64,000 nt of DNA from CBDFHJ01 sp965247635 (GTDB lineage Bacteria > Chloroflexota > Dehalococcoidia > Lucifugimonadales > Australimonadaceae): the NCBI GenBank assembly GCA_965247635.1, contig CBDFHJ010000009.1:496001-560000 (forward strand). The letters are read 5' to 3'. Below, one piece after another: positions 27,568-35,000 of this stretch. Position 1 is the first letter of the stretch, and the number at the start of each line of letters is the position of its first letter. Both the position numbers and the translations under genes were made by a program. Below the pieces are notes generated by a model. The model was not told the origin of the DNA. It was given only the letters and a program-made list of their open reading frames with translations, and made no database searches.

Positions 27568-28935
27568 GAGGTTACGTCAATAGGTGTGTAAACGACATCA
27601 GGCGGCGACCTTCTCAGCCGTTGATTCAATGGCGATTTCATCCGCATACTGTGCACCGAGATAGACGTCTTCGATCAACTCAGGGGCCTTCAGACGCCTG
27701 AAGCGCTGTTCGGCGACCATCAACATTTTCCAGATCACCGCTATCGCCCGATCGACCCTCTTGTAGCGCTTGGCGGCATCGGTCCGAAGCCTGAGGGCCG
27801 CGAAGGGTGATTCTACCGGGTTCGTCGTGCGAAGGTGCCCCCAGTGCTCCTTTGGGAAGTCATAGAAGGTGACCATGCGGTCCCAGTCCCGCTCCAAGGC
27901 CTCTGAGGCCGCCTCGTAGGAATGGTCGCCGCACCACCTGGTGAACACCGTCCTGAGCCGCTCAGCCTGTGTCCGAGTCGGCGCGTAGGGGATAGTACGC
28001 AGCATGAGCTTGGCCTGGTCCTGTTGTCGCTTTGGAAGCTTGGCGAGCACGTTTACGATCTTGTGGTTCCAGCAGCGTTGCTCTGCCGCCTGCGGATAGA
28101 CGTTGCGCAGAGCTCCCCAGATGCCCAGGTGTCCGTCCCCAACCACCAGCCTCGGGCACTCCAGCCCGCGGCGCCTCATGTCCCTGAGCACATCGGACCA
28201 GTTCTCTGTGGACTCCCTGTATCCGGGAACAGCGCTCACCACCACCTTGCTCCCGTCGCTCAGGGCCGCCACCACCACCAGTACTGCCGCCTTCTCCTTC
28301 TCAAGACCAGCCTTGACGTAGACTCCATCCACCCACATGTAGACCACTTCCAGGTCATCTAGGGGCCGGCTGCGCCATTGGGCAAGCTCATCGTTCCACT
28401 TGGACTTCAACCGGGCCACCGTGCTCGCCGATACCGGTGCGTCCTCTCCCAGCAGCCCCCGCAAAGCCAGATCGAAGTCGCCTTCGGATAGACCGTGCAG
28501 GTACAGCTCGGGGATCAACTCAGCAACCTTCCTGGTCCTGTTGACGAACAGCGGCAGCAGCCGGCTCTCGAACTGCTCCTCGGTATCGCGGACTCGCGGC
28601 CGCCTCAGCTGTATCGTTCCCGAACTCAGCGTAAGCCTCCGGGCTCTGCCGTATCCGTTCCGATAGCCGGTATCGTTGTCCGAGTCGGACCTGAGCGCCG
28701 ACTTCGCCCTTCCCAGAAACGCCGTCACCTCCTCCTCCGGCAACTCCTGGATCAGCCTCTGGACCTGGCTTCGCACCCAATCCTCCAACTGCTCCCACTC
28801 CGGCCTTGACTCCGACCTACTCTCAGTGCTTTCCTTCCTCATGGGCGGTCTATCTCCTCTCTTGGGCCTCGAGCCCGTGTTGTTCAGAGAGAGGGTACAC
28901 CGCCTGACTGTTTACACACTTTTTGAAGATACCTC
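27568..28935 (-). mobile_element. IS256-family element, copy 3
   Basis: A full-length 1368-bp copy, 17 bases beyond IS3 copy B. The flanking octamers (GTCGTCCG and CCGCGGGC) do not match, so at least one side is rearranged. Only 70 bases separate it from copy 4 in the same orientation. Confidence 0.92.
27598..28842 (-). CDS. IS256-family (mutator-type) transposase
   Basis: A 414-residue intact transposase. The catalytic triad is Asp in VYMWVDGVYVK, Asp in VVGDGHLGIWG and Glu in TTNPVESPFAALR. It shares the Leu-to-Pro variant (QELPEEEV) with copy 5 and has private changes such as TRTQAERL. It starts at an ATG after AGGAGATAGACCGCCC. Confidence 0.92.
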   Translation of the reverse strand: MRKESTESRSESRPEWEQLEDWVRSQVQRLIQELPEEEVTAFLGRAKSALRSDSDNDTGYRNGYGRARRLTLSSGTIQLRRPRVRDTEEQFESRLLPLFVNRTRKVAELIPELYLHGLSEGDFDLALRGLLGEDAPVSASTVARLKSKWNDELAQWRSRPLDDLEVVYMWVDGVYVKAGLEKEKAAVLVVVAALSDGSKVVVSAVPGYRESTENWSDVLRDMRRRGLECPRLVVGDGHLGIWGALRNVYPQAAEQRCWNHKIVNVLAKLPKRQQDQAKLMLRTIPYAPTRTQAERLRTVFTRWCGDHSYEAASEALERDWDRMVTFYDFPKEHWGHLRTTNPVESPFAALRLRTDAAKRYKRVDRAIAVIWKMLMVAEQRFRRLKAPELIEDVYLGAQYADEIAIESTAEKVAA

Positions 28936-29005
28936 CCGCGGGCTAGGAACATTGTGACTGAAACCAGGTCGATGTCCTCTCAGGAGCCTCAAAGTGTGGG
29001 GAGCT

Positions 29006-30373
29006 GAGGTTACGTCAATAGGTGTGTAAACGACATCAGGCGGCGATCTTCTCAGCCGTTGATTCAATGGCGATTCCATCCGCATACTGTGCACCGAGAT
29101 AGACGTCTTCGATCAACTCAGGGGCCTTCAGACGCCTGAAGCGCTGTTCGGCGACCATCAACATTTTCCAGATCACCGCTATCGCCCGATCGACCCTCTT
29201 GTAGCGCTTGGCGGCATCGGTCCGAAGCCTGAGGGCCGCGAAGGGTGATTCTACCGGGTTCGTCGTGCGAAGGTGCCCCCAGTGCTCCTTTGGGAAGTCA
29301 TAGAAGGTGACCATGCGGTCCCAGTCCCGCTCCAAGGCCTCTGAGGCCGCCTCGTAGGAATGGTCGCCGCACCACCTGGTGAACACCGTCCTGAGCCGCT
29401 CAGCCTCTGTCCGAGTCGGCGCGTAGGGGATAGTACGCAGCATGAGCTTGGCCTGGTCCTGTTGTCGCTTTGGAAGCTTGGCGAGCACGTTTACGATCTT
29501 GTGGTTCCAGCAGCGTTGCTCTGCCGCCTGCGGATAGACGTTGCGCAGAGCTCCCCAGATGCCCAGGTGTCCGTCCCCAACCACCAGCCTCGGGCACTCC
29601 AGCCCGCGGCGCCTCATGTCCCTGAGCACATCGGACCAGTTCTCTGTGGACTCCCTGTATCCGGGAACAGCGCTCACCACCACCTTGCTCCCGTCGCTCA
29701 GGGCCGCCACCACCACCAGTACTGCCGCCTTCTCCTTCTCAAGACCAGCCTTGACGTAGACTCCATCCACCCACATGTAGACCACTTCCAGGTCATCTAG
29801 GGGCCGGCTGCGCCATTGGGCAAGCTCATCGTTCCACTTGGACTTCAACCGGGCCACCGTGCTCGCCGATACCGGTGCGTCCTCTCCCAGCAGCCCCCGC
29901 AAAGCCAGATCGGAGTCGCCTTCGGATAGACCGTGCAGGTACAGCTCGGGGATCAACTCAGCAACCTTCCTGGTCCTGTTGACGAACAGCGGCAGCAGCC
30001 GGCTCTCGAACTGCTCCTCGGTATCGCGGACTCGCGGCCGCCTCAGCTGTATCGTTCCCGAACTCAGCGTAAGCCTCCGGGCTCTGCCGTATCCGTTCCG
30101 ATAGCCGGTATCGTTGTCCGAGTCGGATCTGAGCGCCGACTTCGCCCTTCCCAGAAACGCCGTCACCTCCTCCTCCAGCAACTCCTGGATCAGCCTCTGG
30201 ACCTGGCTTCGCACCCAATCCTCCAACTGCTCCCACTCCGGCCTTGACTCCGACCTACTCTCAGTGCTTTCCTTCCTCATGGGCGGTCTATCTCCTCTCT
30301 TGGGCCTCGAGCCCGTGTTGTTCAGAGAGAGGGTACACCGCCTGACTGTTTACACACTTTTTGAGGATACCTC
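29006..30373 (-). mobile_element. IS256-family element, copy 4, with 8-bp target duplication
   Basis: A full-length 1368-bp copy flanked by the perfect 8-bp direct repeat GGGGAGCT (28998-29005 and 30374-30381). This is the target duplication expected of the IS256 family and the only intact one in the window, so it marks a simple insertion. The insertion lies about 35 bases ahead of the ABC ATPase start and probably splits that operon from its native promoter. Confidence 0.95.
29036..30280 (-). CDS. IS256-family (mutator-type) transposase
   Basis: 414 residues, intact, with the same DDE motif set as copy 3. Private changes include Phe-to-Ser in EGDSDLAL and Val-to-Ile in AEKIAA at the C-terminus. 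It is probably functional. Confidence 0.92.
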   Translation of the reverse strand: MRKESTESRSESRPEWEQLEDWVRSQVQRLIQELLEEEVTAFLGRAKSALRSDSDNDTGYRNGYGRARRLTLSSGTIQLRRPRVRDTEEQFESRLLPLFVNRTRKVAELIPELYLHGLSEGDSDLALRGLLGEDAPVSASTVARLKSKWNDELAQWRSRPLDDLEVVYMWVDGVYVKAGLEKEKAAVLVVVAALSDGSKVVVSAVPGYRESTENWSDVLRDMRRRGLECPRLVVGDGHLGIWGALRNVYPQAAEQRCWNHKIVNVLAKLPKRQQDQAKLMLRTIPYAPTRTEAERLRTVFTRWCGDHSYEAASEALERDWDRMVTFYDFPKEHWGHLRTTNPVESPFAALRLRTDAAKRYKRVDRAIAVIWKMLMVAEQRFRRLKAPELIEDVYLGAQYADGIAIESTAEKIAA

Positions 30374-30408
30374 GGGGAGCTACGGAGAAAGTGCAAGGAG
30401 AACACGCG

Positions 30409-31311
30409 ATGAGCGCAGCAATTGAGACCGACAATCTCACCAAGCTCTATGGAGGCCATCGGGCCATCTCAAGCATCAATCTGGAGGTCCGGGAGGGCGA
30501 GGTCTTCGGTTATCTCGGCCCCAATGGCTCGGGCAAAACAACTACCATCCGCACTTTGCTGGACTTCATCCGGCCCACAAGTGGCGGCGCCTCGATTTTT
30601 GGACTTGACACCCGCGCGAACAGCCGCGAAATCAAGCGACGAGTCGCGTACCTCCCGGGGGACATCATGCTCTACGAGAAGCTGACCGGCTGGGAGGCGC
30701 TAACCTACACAGCGAACCTGCGAGGGGGCGTGGACTGGCGATTCGTCACGGACCTCGCTGAACGCCTTGAGTGCGATTTGACTCGGAAGATCCGCTCGCT
30801 CTCCCGTGGCAACAAGCAGAAGGTCGGGCTGGTTAAAGCGTTCATGAACAAGCCGGAACTGATCATCATGGACGAACCCTCAAGCGGGTTGGACCCCTTA
30901 ATGCAGCAGGAGTTCTATCACCTCATCGACGAGGTCAAGGCCGACGGGCGCACGGTGTTCATTTCATCGCACATCATGCCAGAGGTTGAACGGGTCTGTG
31001 ACCGCGTCGGGATCATACGCCGGGGAGAGCTGGTCACGGTGGAGGATGTCAGCGCCCTCAGGGAACGCGCGCTGCATCAGTTGGAAGTCCATTTTTCTAC
31101 ATCAGTGCCTTTAGAGGCATTCGCCGGTTTACCCGGAGTACGCGACGTGGCGGTCATTGACCGCGTTCTGAGCTGCACGACTATGGGTAGCCCAGATGCC
31201 TTGATCAAGGCTGTTGCGCGGTACGAAGTCGTCAAGCTGGTCAGCCCCGAGCCACATTTGGAGGACGTCTTCCTGTCTTACTATGGCGAAGGTGAAAGCC
31301 ATGCTGCGTAA
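30409..31311 (+). CDS. ABC-2 exporter, ATP-binding subunit
   Basis: A 300-residue ATPase of the drug/antibiotic or ABC-2 export class. Walker A GPNGSGKTT is at residues 37-45. The signature is the degenerate LSRGNKQK, typical of this class, Walker B is LIIMDE with the D-loop SGLDP, and the switch His is in FISSHIM. A C-terminal regulatory region follows to HLEDVFLSYYGE. An ORF start 16 codons earlier would lie inside IS256 copy 4; I chose ATG 30409, preceded by AAGGAG. The gene overlaps the permease gene. The substrate cannot be told from sequence. Confidence 0.9.
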   Translation: MSAAIETDNLTKLYGGHRAISSINLEVREGEVFGYLGPNGSGKTTTIRTLLDFIRPTSGGASIFGLDTRANSREIKRRVAYLPGDIMLYEKLTGWEALTYTANLRGGVDWRFVTDLAERLECDLTRKIRSLSRGNKQKVGLVKAFMNKPELIIMDEPSSGLDPLMQQEFYHLIDEVKADGRTVFISSHIMPEVERVCDRVGIIRRGELVTVEDVSALRERALHQLEVHFSTSVPLEAFAGLPGVRDVAVIDRVLSCTTMGSPDALIKAVARYEVVKLVSPEPHLEDVFLSYYGEGESHAA

Positions 31312-32098
31312 CGTGTTCTTGAAGTCGCTGAGAGACCAACGACTGTCCCTAATGTTCTGGGGCATCGGGGTCGCCGTCCTTCCGCTCGTCACCATCCTGT
31401 TCTATCCGAGCATTAAAGACGTGCCCGAGTTCAGCAAGCTTTTTGAGGAGTCAGAGGCCCTCGCTCGAATGTTCGCCGGGGGATTTACCGATCTCGCGTC
31501 GCCAGAGGGCTATCTGAACAGCCAGCTATACGCGCTGCTCGTGCCCTTCTTGTTCCTGGTCTTCACCATCGGCCTGGGAAGCGGCGCCATCGCCGGAGAG
31601 GAGGAGAAGGGAACGCTCGGTATAGTGCTATCCAACCCGACGACGCGTCGCCAGGTCCTGATACAGAAGTTCGCCGCGATGGTGGTCGCGACATCGGTGC
31701 TGGCGTTCGTCCTGTGGCTCACTGTGGTTATCGGCGGTGCAATCGTCGACATGGACCTGAGTCCGTGGCGGGCCGCACAGGCAACCCTGAGTGGCGTGCT
31801 GCTAGGCATTCTCTTCGGCGCGTTGGCACTGATGCTGGGCAGCGCATTTGGCAAGCGCGGCCTGAGCATCGGCATTGCTGGCGCCCTTGCCATAGGGACC
31901 TACTTCATGTATGCGCTCGCACCTTTGGTGGAAGGTCTCGAGTCCCTAGAGAAGGTGTTTCCTTTCTACTACTACATCGGCGCGGACCCGCTGACGAACG
32001 GTCTGAACCTGGCGCACGCTGCGGTATTGATCGGCATCACCGCAGCGTTGCTCGTCGTAGCGATCGTTACGTTCGAGAGGCGCGACCTCGCGGTGTGA
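31301..32098 (+). CDS. ABC-2 type permease
   Basis: A 265-residue membrane protein with about six predicted transmembrane stretches, for example VLPLVTILFYPS, LLVPFLFLVFTIGLGSGAI, VLAFVLWLTVVIGGAIV and VLIGITAALLVVAIVTF. It contains the cytoplasmic segment GEEEKGTLGIVLSNPTTRR typical of ABC-2 permeases and ends in FERRDLAV. ATG 31301 has AAGGTG at good spacing and overlaps the ATPase stop by 11 bases; ATG 31283 is an alternative without a Shine-Dalgarno. It forms the exporter with the upstream ATPase. Confidence 0.88.
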   Translation: MLRNVFLKSLRDQRLSLMFWGIGVAVLPLVTILFYPSIKDVPEFSKLFEESEALARMFAGGFTDLASPEGYLNSQLYALLVPFLFLVFTIGLGSGAIAGEEEKGTLGIVLSNPTTRRQVLIQKFAAMVVATSVLAFVLWLTVVIGGAIVDMDLSPWRAAQATLSGVLLGILFGALALMLGSAFGKRGLSIGIAGALAIGTYFMYALAPLVEGLESLEKVFPFYYYIGADPLTNGLNLAHAAVLIGITAALLVVAIVTFERRDLAV

Positions 32099-32102
32099 GG
32101 GT

Positions 32103-32290
32103 AATCCCACTTCGGCGTGGTCCACCGCGTTCTGAATCGTGCAGTAGGAGTCGGCCAGCGACCCATCGCCTCCAGCCACGGTCTCAACGCAGTCGTCATC
32201 AACATAAATGGTGTTGGGGGAGGTATGGACCGCCAGAACGACACTGGAAAGCACGACAACGAGCGCCAATAGACTAACCACCACCGTCGC
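32103..32290 (-). pseudogene. Truncated N-terminus of a secreted beta-helix protein
   Basis: A signal-peptide-like stretch (VVVSLLALVVVLSSVVLA) is followed by NTIYVDDDCVE and YCTIQNAVDHAEVG. This is the usual opening of right-handed parallel beta-helix repeat proteins. Coding similarity ends abruptly a few bases from the stop of the ABC permease gene, so the rest of this gene was lost. An initiation codon is not obvious (GTG near 32284). Confidence 0.6.
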
Positions 32291-32602
32291 GCCACGAAGT
32301 AGGGTTCTCCCTTATCCGATCTTACCAACATCGGACGTTCCACACCTCCAGCAGGTCTTGTAAGCCATCCGGATAGAAACGACGCCCTAGGGAAAACCCT
32401 AATTGCGGCAAGTCAAACGCTTCCCGTCGGTAGTTGTCAAATGCAGGGGATCACACAAGTCTCACAACCGTTACGAGCTGCGACTAGATTCCCGGAATTC
32501 CCAGGCTCCTTCGAGCAGCTCCGGGAGCCGCATTTCACCAACACCCGGCGGCATCACGACCCGCGTGAGGACTAGCTGCGAGCAACTCGAAGCAACGCTA
32601 GC
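32291..32602. other. Intergenic DNA, nothing recognised
   Basis: About 310 bases without a supported gene or repeat. It should contain the promoter of the truncated beta-helix gene. Confidence 0.4.
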
Positions 32603-32774
32603 AGGCTGTTGAAAAGCCAGGTCTTCGTGCTTCGACAGGTTCTCCGACTTCATCGAGAGTCTCGATGAGCGAAGCATCATCGGACAGCACGAACGGAAAG
32701 GATATGGTCACGGCCTAGCCCGCGCCGTTCACCCTGAGCGTGTCGAAGGGCGGTGCGGACTTTTTCAGCAGCCT
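32603..32774. repeat. MITE-like element with 13-15 bp terminal inverted repeats
   Basis: Bounded by AGGCTGTTGAAAAG on the left and TTTTTCAGCAGCCT on the right, which are inverted copies of AGGCTGYTGAAAA. The ~170-bp interior has no ORF. It contains two hairpins of the TCGACA-GCTC family (near 32630 and 32730). A further copy of one end (TTTTTTCAGCAGCC) lies immediately after the stop codon of the TPR lipoprotein gene near 42.11 kb and in its duplicate near 40.38 kb. Confidence 0.6.
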
Positions 32775-32796
32775 CCACGGTTAGGGCGGTTGCGCG

Positions 32797-33708
32797 TCAT
32801 GAGACGACGATGACGGTGCCATCCATGTTCGAATGGATGGTGCAGACGTACGAAAACGTCCCGGTGCTGTTGAAGGTGTGTTGAAAGCTATCGGGGCTCT
32901 GGCGGTTCCCACTGTTCCAGGGCTCGCTGCCGGTCCTGGTTGAGGTGTGCGTCTTAGAACCCGAATATGTCCAGTTCCACGTCACCGTCCCACCGACCTT
33001 GATGGTGACCGTGCTCGATGAGAAGATATTTTTATTGTCCTCTCCCACAACAACAGAAGCCGTTAAAGACGCTGGCGTGGGGGTAGCCGTAGCCGTTGGC
33101 GTTGGAGTGAACGTCGGCGTAGGTGAAGGCGTGGGCGTGGGCGTAGACGTAGGGAAGGTCGTGGGAGTTGCCGTCGGCGTGGGGGTAATGCCAGGGGTTG
33201 GGGTTACCGACGGCGTTGGGGTGACTGTCGGCGTGGGGGTAACGCCAGGGGTTGGGACTGCCGACGGCGTTGGGGTGACTGTCGGCGTGGGGGTAATGCC
33301 AGGGGTTGGGACTGCCGACGGCGTTGGGGTAAGCGTCGGCGTGGGGGTAATACCAGGGGTTGGGACTGTCGACGGCGTTGGGGTGGGGGTCGGCGTGGGA
33401 GTAACGCCAGAGGTTGGGACTGCCGACGGCGTTGGGGTAAGCGTCGGCGTGGGGGTAATGCCAGGGGTTGGGATCGCTGACGGCGTTGGGGTGGGGGTCA
33501 CCGACGGTGTTTGAGTGGTCGTAGGTACGGGGGTCGGGGTAGGGGACGGCGTCGGTGTCACGGTTGGAGTGTTGGTCTCCCCCGATGTCGTCAGCAAAAC
33601 AGTAGCAGCAGGAGTAGTCCGAGGACTGGCCGTTGGCTCCTGGTCAGGCACCCCGCAGGCCATGACCAGAAGGAGGATGGCGATCGCTGCCGCCGGCTTC
33701 CTAACCAC
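32797..33708 (-). CDS. Cupredoxin-domain lipoprotein with long Thr/Pro repeat linker
   Basis: 303 residues. The signal peptide ends in lipobox LVMAC (Cys18), giving a membrane-anchored lipoprotein. Residues ~45-205 are Thr/Pro-rich linker built from an 18-residue unit (TPTPSAVPTPGITPTP and variants). The C-terminal ~95 residues are a plastocyanin-like fold: TVTIKVGGTVTWNW, a His in SKTHTS, and the copper-ligand cluster CTIHSNM (Cys-x2-His-x2-Met) near the C-terminus. It probably carries electrons at the cell surface on a long flexible stalk. No redox partner gene lies adjacent. Confidence 0.88.
   Translation of the reverse strand: MVRKPAAAIAILLLVMACGVPDQEPTASPRTTPAATVLLTTSGETNTPTVTPTPSPTPTPVPTTTQTPSVTPTPTPSAIPTPGITPTPTLTPTPSAVPTSGVTPTPTPTPTPSTVPTPGITPTPTLTPTPSAVPTPGITPTPTVTPTPSAVPTPGVTPTPTVTPTPSVTPTPGITPTPTATPTTFPTSTPTPTPSPTPTFTPTPTATATPTPASLTASVVVGEDNKNIFSSSTVTIKVGGTVTWNWTYSGSKTHTSTRTGSEPWNSGNRQSPDSFQHTFNSTGTFSYVCTIHSNMDGTVIVVS
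33185..33500. repeat. 54-bp tandem repeats in the cupredoxin linker
   Basis: Near-identical units recur every 54 bases (landmarks GTAATGCC/GTAACGCC at 33185, 33239, 33293 and 33347, continuing to ~33500). They encode 18-residue Thr/Pro units. Such tandem units commonly change number by slippage. Confidence 0.85.
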
Positions 33709-33906
33709 AGCGCTACCCCTTACTGATACCTGATTTACGAAGGCGGGGGTCTGGCCGGATTCACAGCTGAAAATTTGACAATTGCCAAAGGTCGCCTTTC
33801 AACTGGCTTAGTTTTGAAGAGGGGAGTCCTTTTGGAGCGCCGCGCAAGGGGCTTTGGCCGCGATTGTGTGGCGGGCTATCCTTATCGGAGCGCCTCATCC
33901 CTCTAG
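33709..33906. other. Intergenic DNA, nothing recognised
   Basis: The region upstream of the cupredoxin gene, with its presumed promoter. I see no gene. Confidence 0.4.
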
Positions 33907-34169
33907 CAGCAGTATACCGACGCAGGGTTCATCAAGTCGCTGCTCAAGAAGCACGGTGTACGGGTGGTGTCAATCACCGAACCTGCGGAGGATACTCCCA
34001 GCGGTATGCTGATGGAGAGTGGGATCGCAGAACGCAAGGTCTTCATCCAGTCGTTCGTCAAGGAAATCATGGTGACGGGTCGTGAGGCAATTCTCCACTA
34101 CACCGTCCCGCCACCGCCCGAGCGGCTCATTCAGGACTCAGAGAGCTCGGTTCTTGCTATTGGTACAAA

Positions 34170-34183
34170 TGGTACGCTTGGCC
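34170..34183. repeat. Partial duplicate of the tRNA-Arg 3' end (candidate att remnant)
   Basis: ATGGTACGCTTGGC occurs here and again at 34264-34277, where it contains the 3' end of the tRNA-Arg gene. A 14-bp direct repeat of a tRNA end next to a recombinase remnant is the expected trace of an integrated element at this tRNA. Confidence 0.55.
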
Positions 34184-34197
34184 CCGATTCATCGGGG
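34182..34197. repeat. Short palindrome, CCCCGA-TCGGGG family
   Basis: CCCCGATTCATCGGGG. Related perfect or near-perfect palindromes occur at 34204-34219, 34672-34687 and 40321-40336, all in non-coding DNA near tRNA or IS junctions. Confidence 0.6.
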
Positions 34198-34266
34198 CAA
34201 CCTTCCCGACTCGTCGGGACGCTCGTTCACCAGGACAGAAAGCGCAGATGAGGGAAAGGAAGGATG

Positions 34267-34342
34267 GTACGCTTGGCGGGACTCGAACCCGCAACCTCAG
34301 CCTCCGCAGGGCTGCGCTCTATCCATTGAGCTACAAGCGCAC
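34267..34342 (-). tRNA. tRNA-Arg (anticodon GCG)
   Basis: The 76-nt cloverleaf reads from GTGCGCT to AGCGTAC, giving a 7-bp acceptor stem with one G-T pair. The D-arm is AGCTCAATGGATAGAGC, the anticodon stem-loop CAGCC-CTGCGGA-GGCTG gives anticodon GCG, and the T-loop is GGTTCGAGTCC. CCA is not encoded. It reads CGC codons. Two further tRNA genes follow within 500 bases on the same strand. Confidence 0.93.
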
Positions 34343-34396
34343 GATGTTGACTTAAGGTCTCCCGGCGCCTCAATCCGCCGGGAATGTATGGCCAGT

Positions 34397-34482
34397 TGGT
34401 GCCGAGGGCGAGATTTGAACTCGCACACCCTTGCGGATACTACGCCCTGAACGTAGCGCGTCTACCGTTCCGCCACCTCGGC
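34397..34482 (-). tRNA. tRNA-Leu (anticodon CAG)
   Basis: An 86-nt class II tRNA with a long variable arm and encoded CCA. The acceptor is GCCGAGG/CCTCGGC, the anticodon stem-loop CTACG-TTCAGGG-CGTAG gives CAG (reads CTG), and the T-loop is GAGTTCAAATCTC. Confidence 0.93.
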
Positions 34483-34523
34483 CCGTGTACCGCCGAATAC
34501 TACTCTACCCGGCTCGCGCTCCG

Positions 34524-34669
34524 GCGTGGACTCGCGAGCATATGCCAACCCCATTGTCAGGGACGCCGCAAGTAGGTCCAGGGCTGTACCCTGGTGAGCG
34601 GAGCACCGGCATCCCTGCGTGGACTCGCGAGCGCATGCCATCTCCATCGTTAGGGACACCGCACGTGGG
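34524..34669. repeat. Imperfect ~53-bp direct repeat between tRNA genes
   Basis: GCGTGGACTCGCGAGC begins at 34524 and again at 34617. Similarity with substitutions extends about 53 bases (CATATGCCAACC against GCATGCCATCTC, then GGGACGCCGC against GGGACACCGC). Function unknown. Confidence 0.6.
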
Positions 34670-34689
34670 TGCCCCGACACGTCGGGGCC

Positions 34690-34766
34690 TGGTGGGCGAA
34701 GTAGGACTTGAACCTACGACCTCCTGCGTGTGAAGCAGGCGCTCTAACCAACTGAGCTATCCGCCC
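34690..34766 (-). tRNA. tRNA-Val (anticodon CAC)
   Basis: A 77-nt gene with encoded CCA. The acceptor is GGGCGGA paired with TTCGCCC, the anticodon stem-loop CCTGC-TTCACAC-GCAGG gives CAC (reads GTG), and the T-loop is GGTTCAAGTCC. Confidence 0.93.
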
Positions 34767-35000
34767 TTCCCCTTGGCCGTTAGGCCCGTGCGAGGCCTGG
34801 ACGGCCATTTCAGTCTAGGCGCTTCCCCACGCAAAGGCAAGCATCATCCGCACACGCCAACGGGGGGCACCCGCTACGCTCTGGAGCGGCCTGGCTCCCG
34901 ATGATGCTCGCGCGCCGATGGGGTTTGACGGGCCAGGGGGCTATGTCTATGATTTGCCATAGACCAAAAAGGCCAACACGGCGCAGAAGAGGAGGAACCC

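Larger units (their letters stand above)
33907..34251 (+). pseudogene. Serine recombinase remnant with internal deletion
   Basis: In one frame, KSLLKKHGVRVVSITEPAED and TPSGMLMES match the end of the resolvase domain of the intact recombinase at 45-46.7 kb. They run directly into ERKVFIQSFVKEIMVTGREA, which matches that protein's extreme C-terminal region (SRAFIKSFVKEIKV). About 350 residues between are missing and the N-terminus is absent. It lies next to tRNA-Arg, with a copy of the tRNA 3' end between them. Confidence 0.75.

Noticed and set aside
33185..33500. CRISPR-like array
   Set aside because: The regular repeats have no unique spacers and are in frame within a coding linker. No other spaced repeat array or cas1/cas2 gene was seen, although a Cas4-like nuclease is present.
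32945..33514. Plus-strand Val/Gly repeat frame
   Set aside because: Shadow of the Thr/Pro repeat linker of the cupredoxin lipoprotein on the other strand.
34082..34450. Plus-strand frame across tRNA-Arg and tRNA-Leu (WRDSNPQPQPPQGCAL...)
   Set aside because: Antisense translation of tRNA genes, not a gene.
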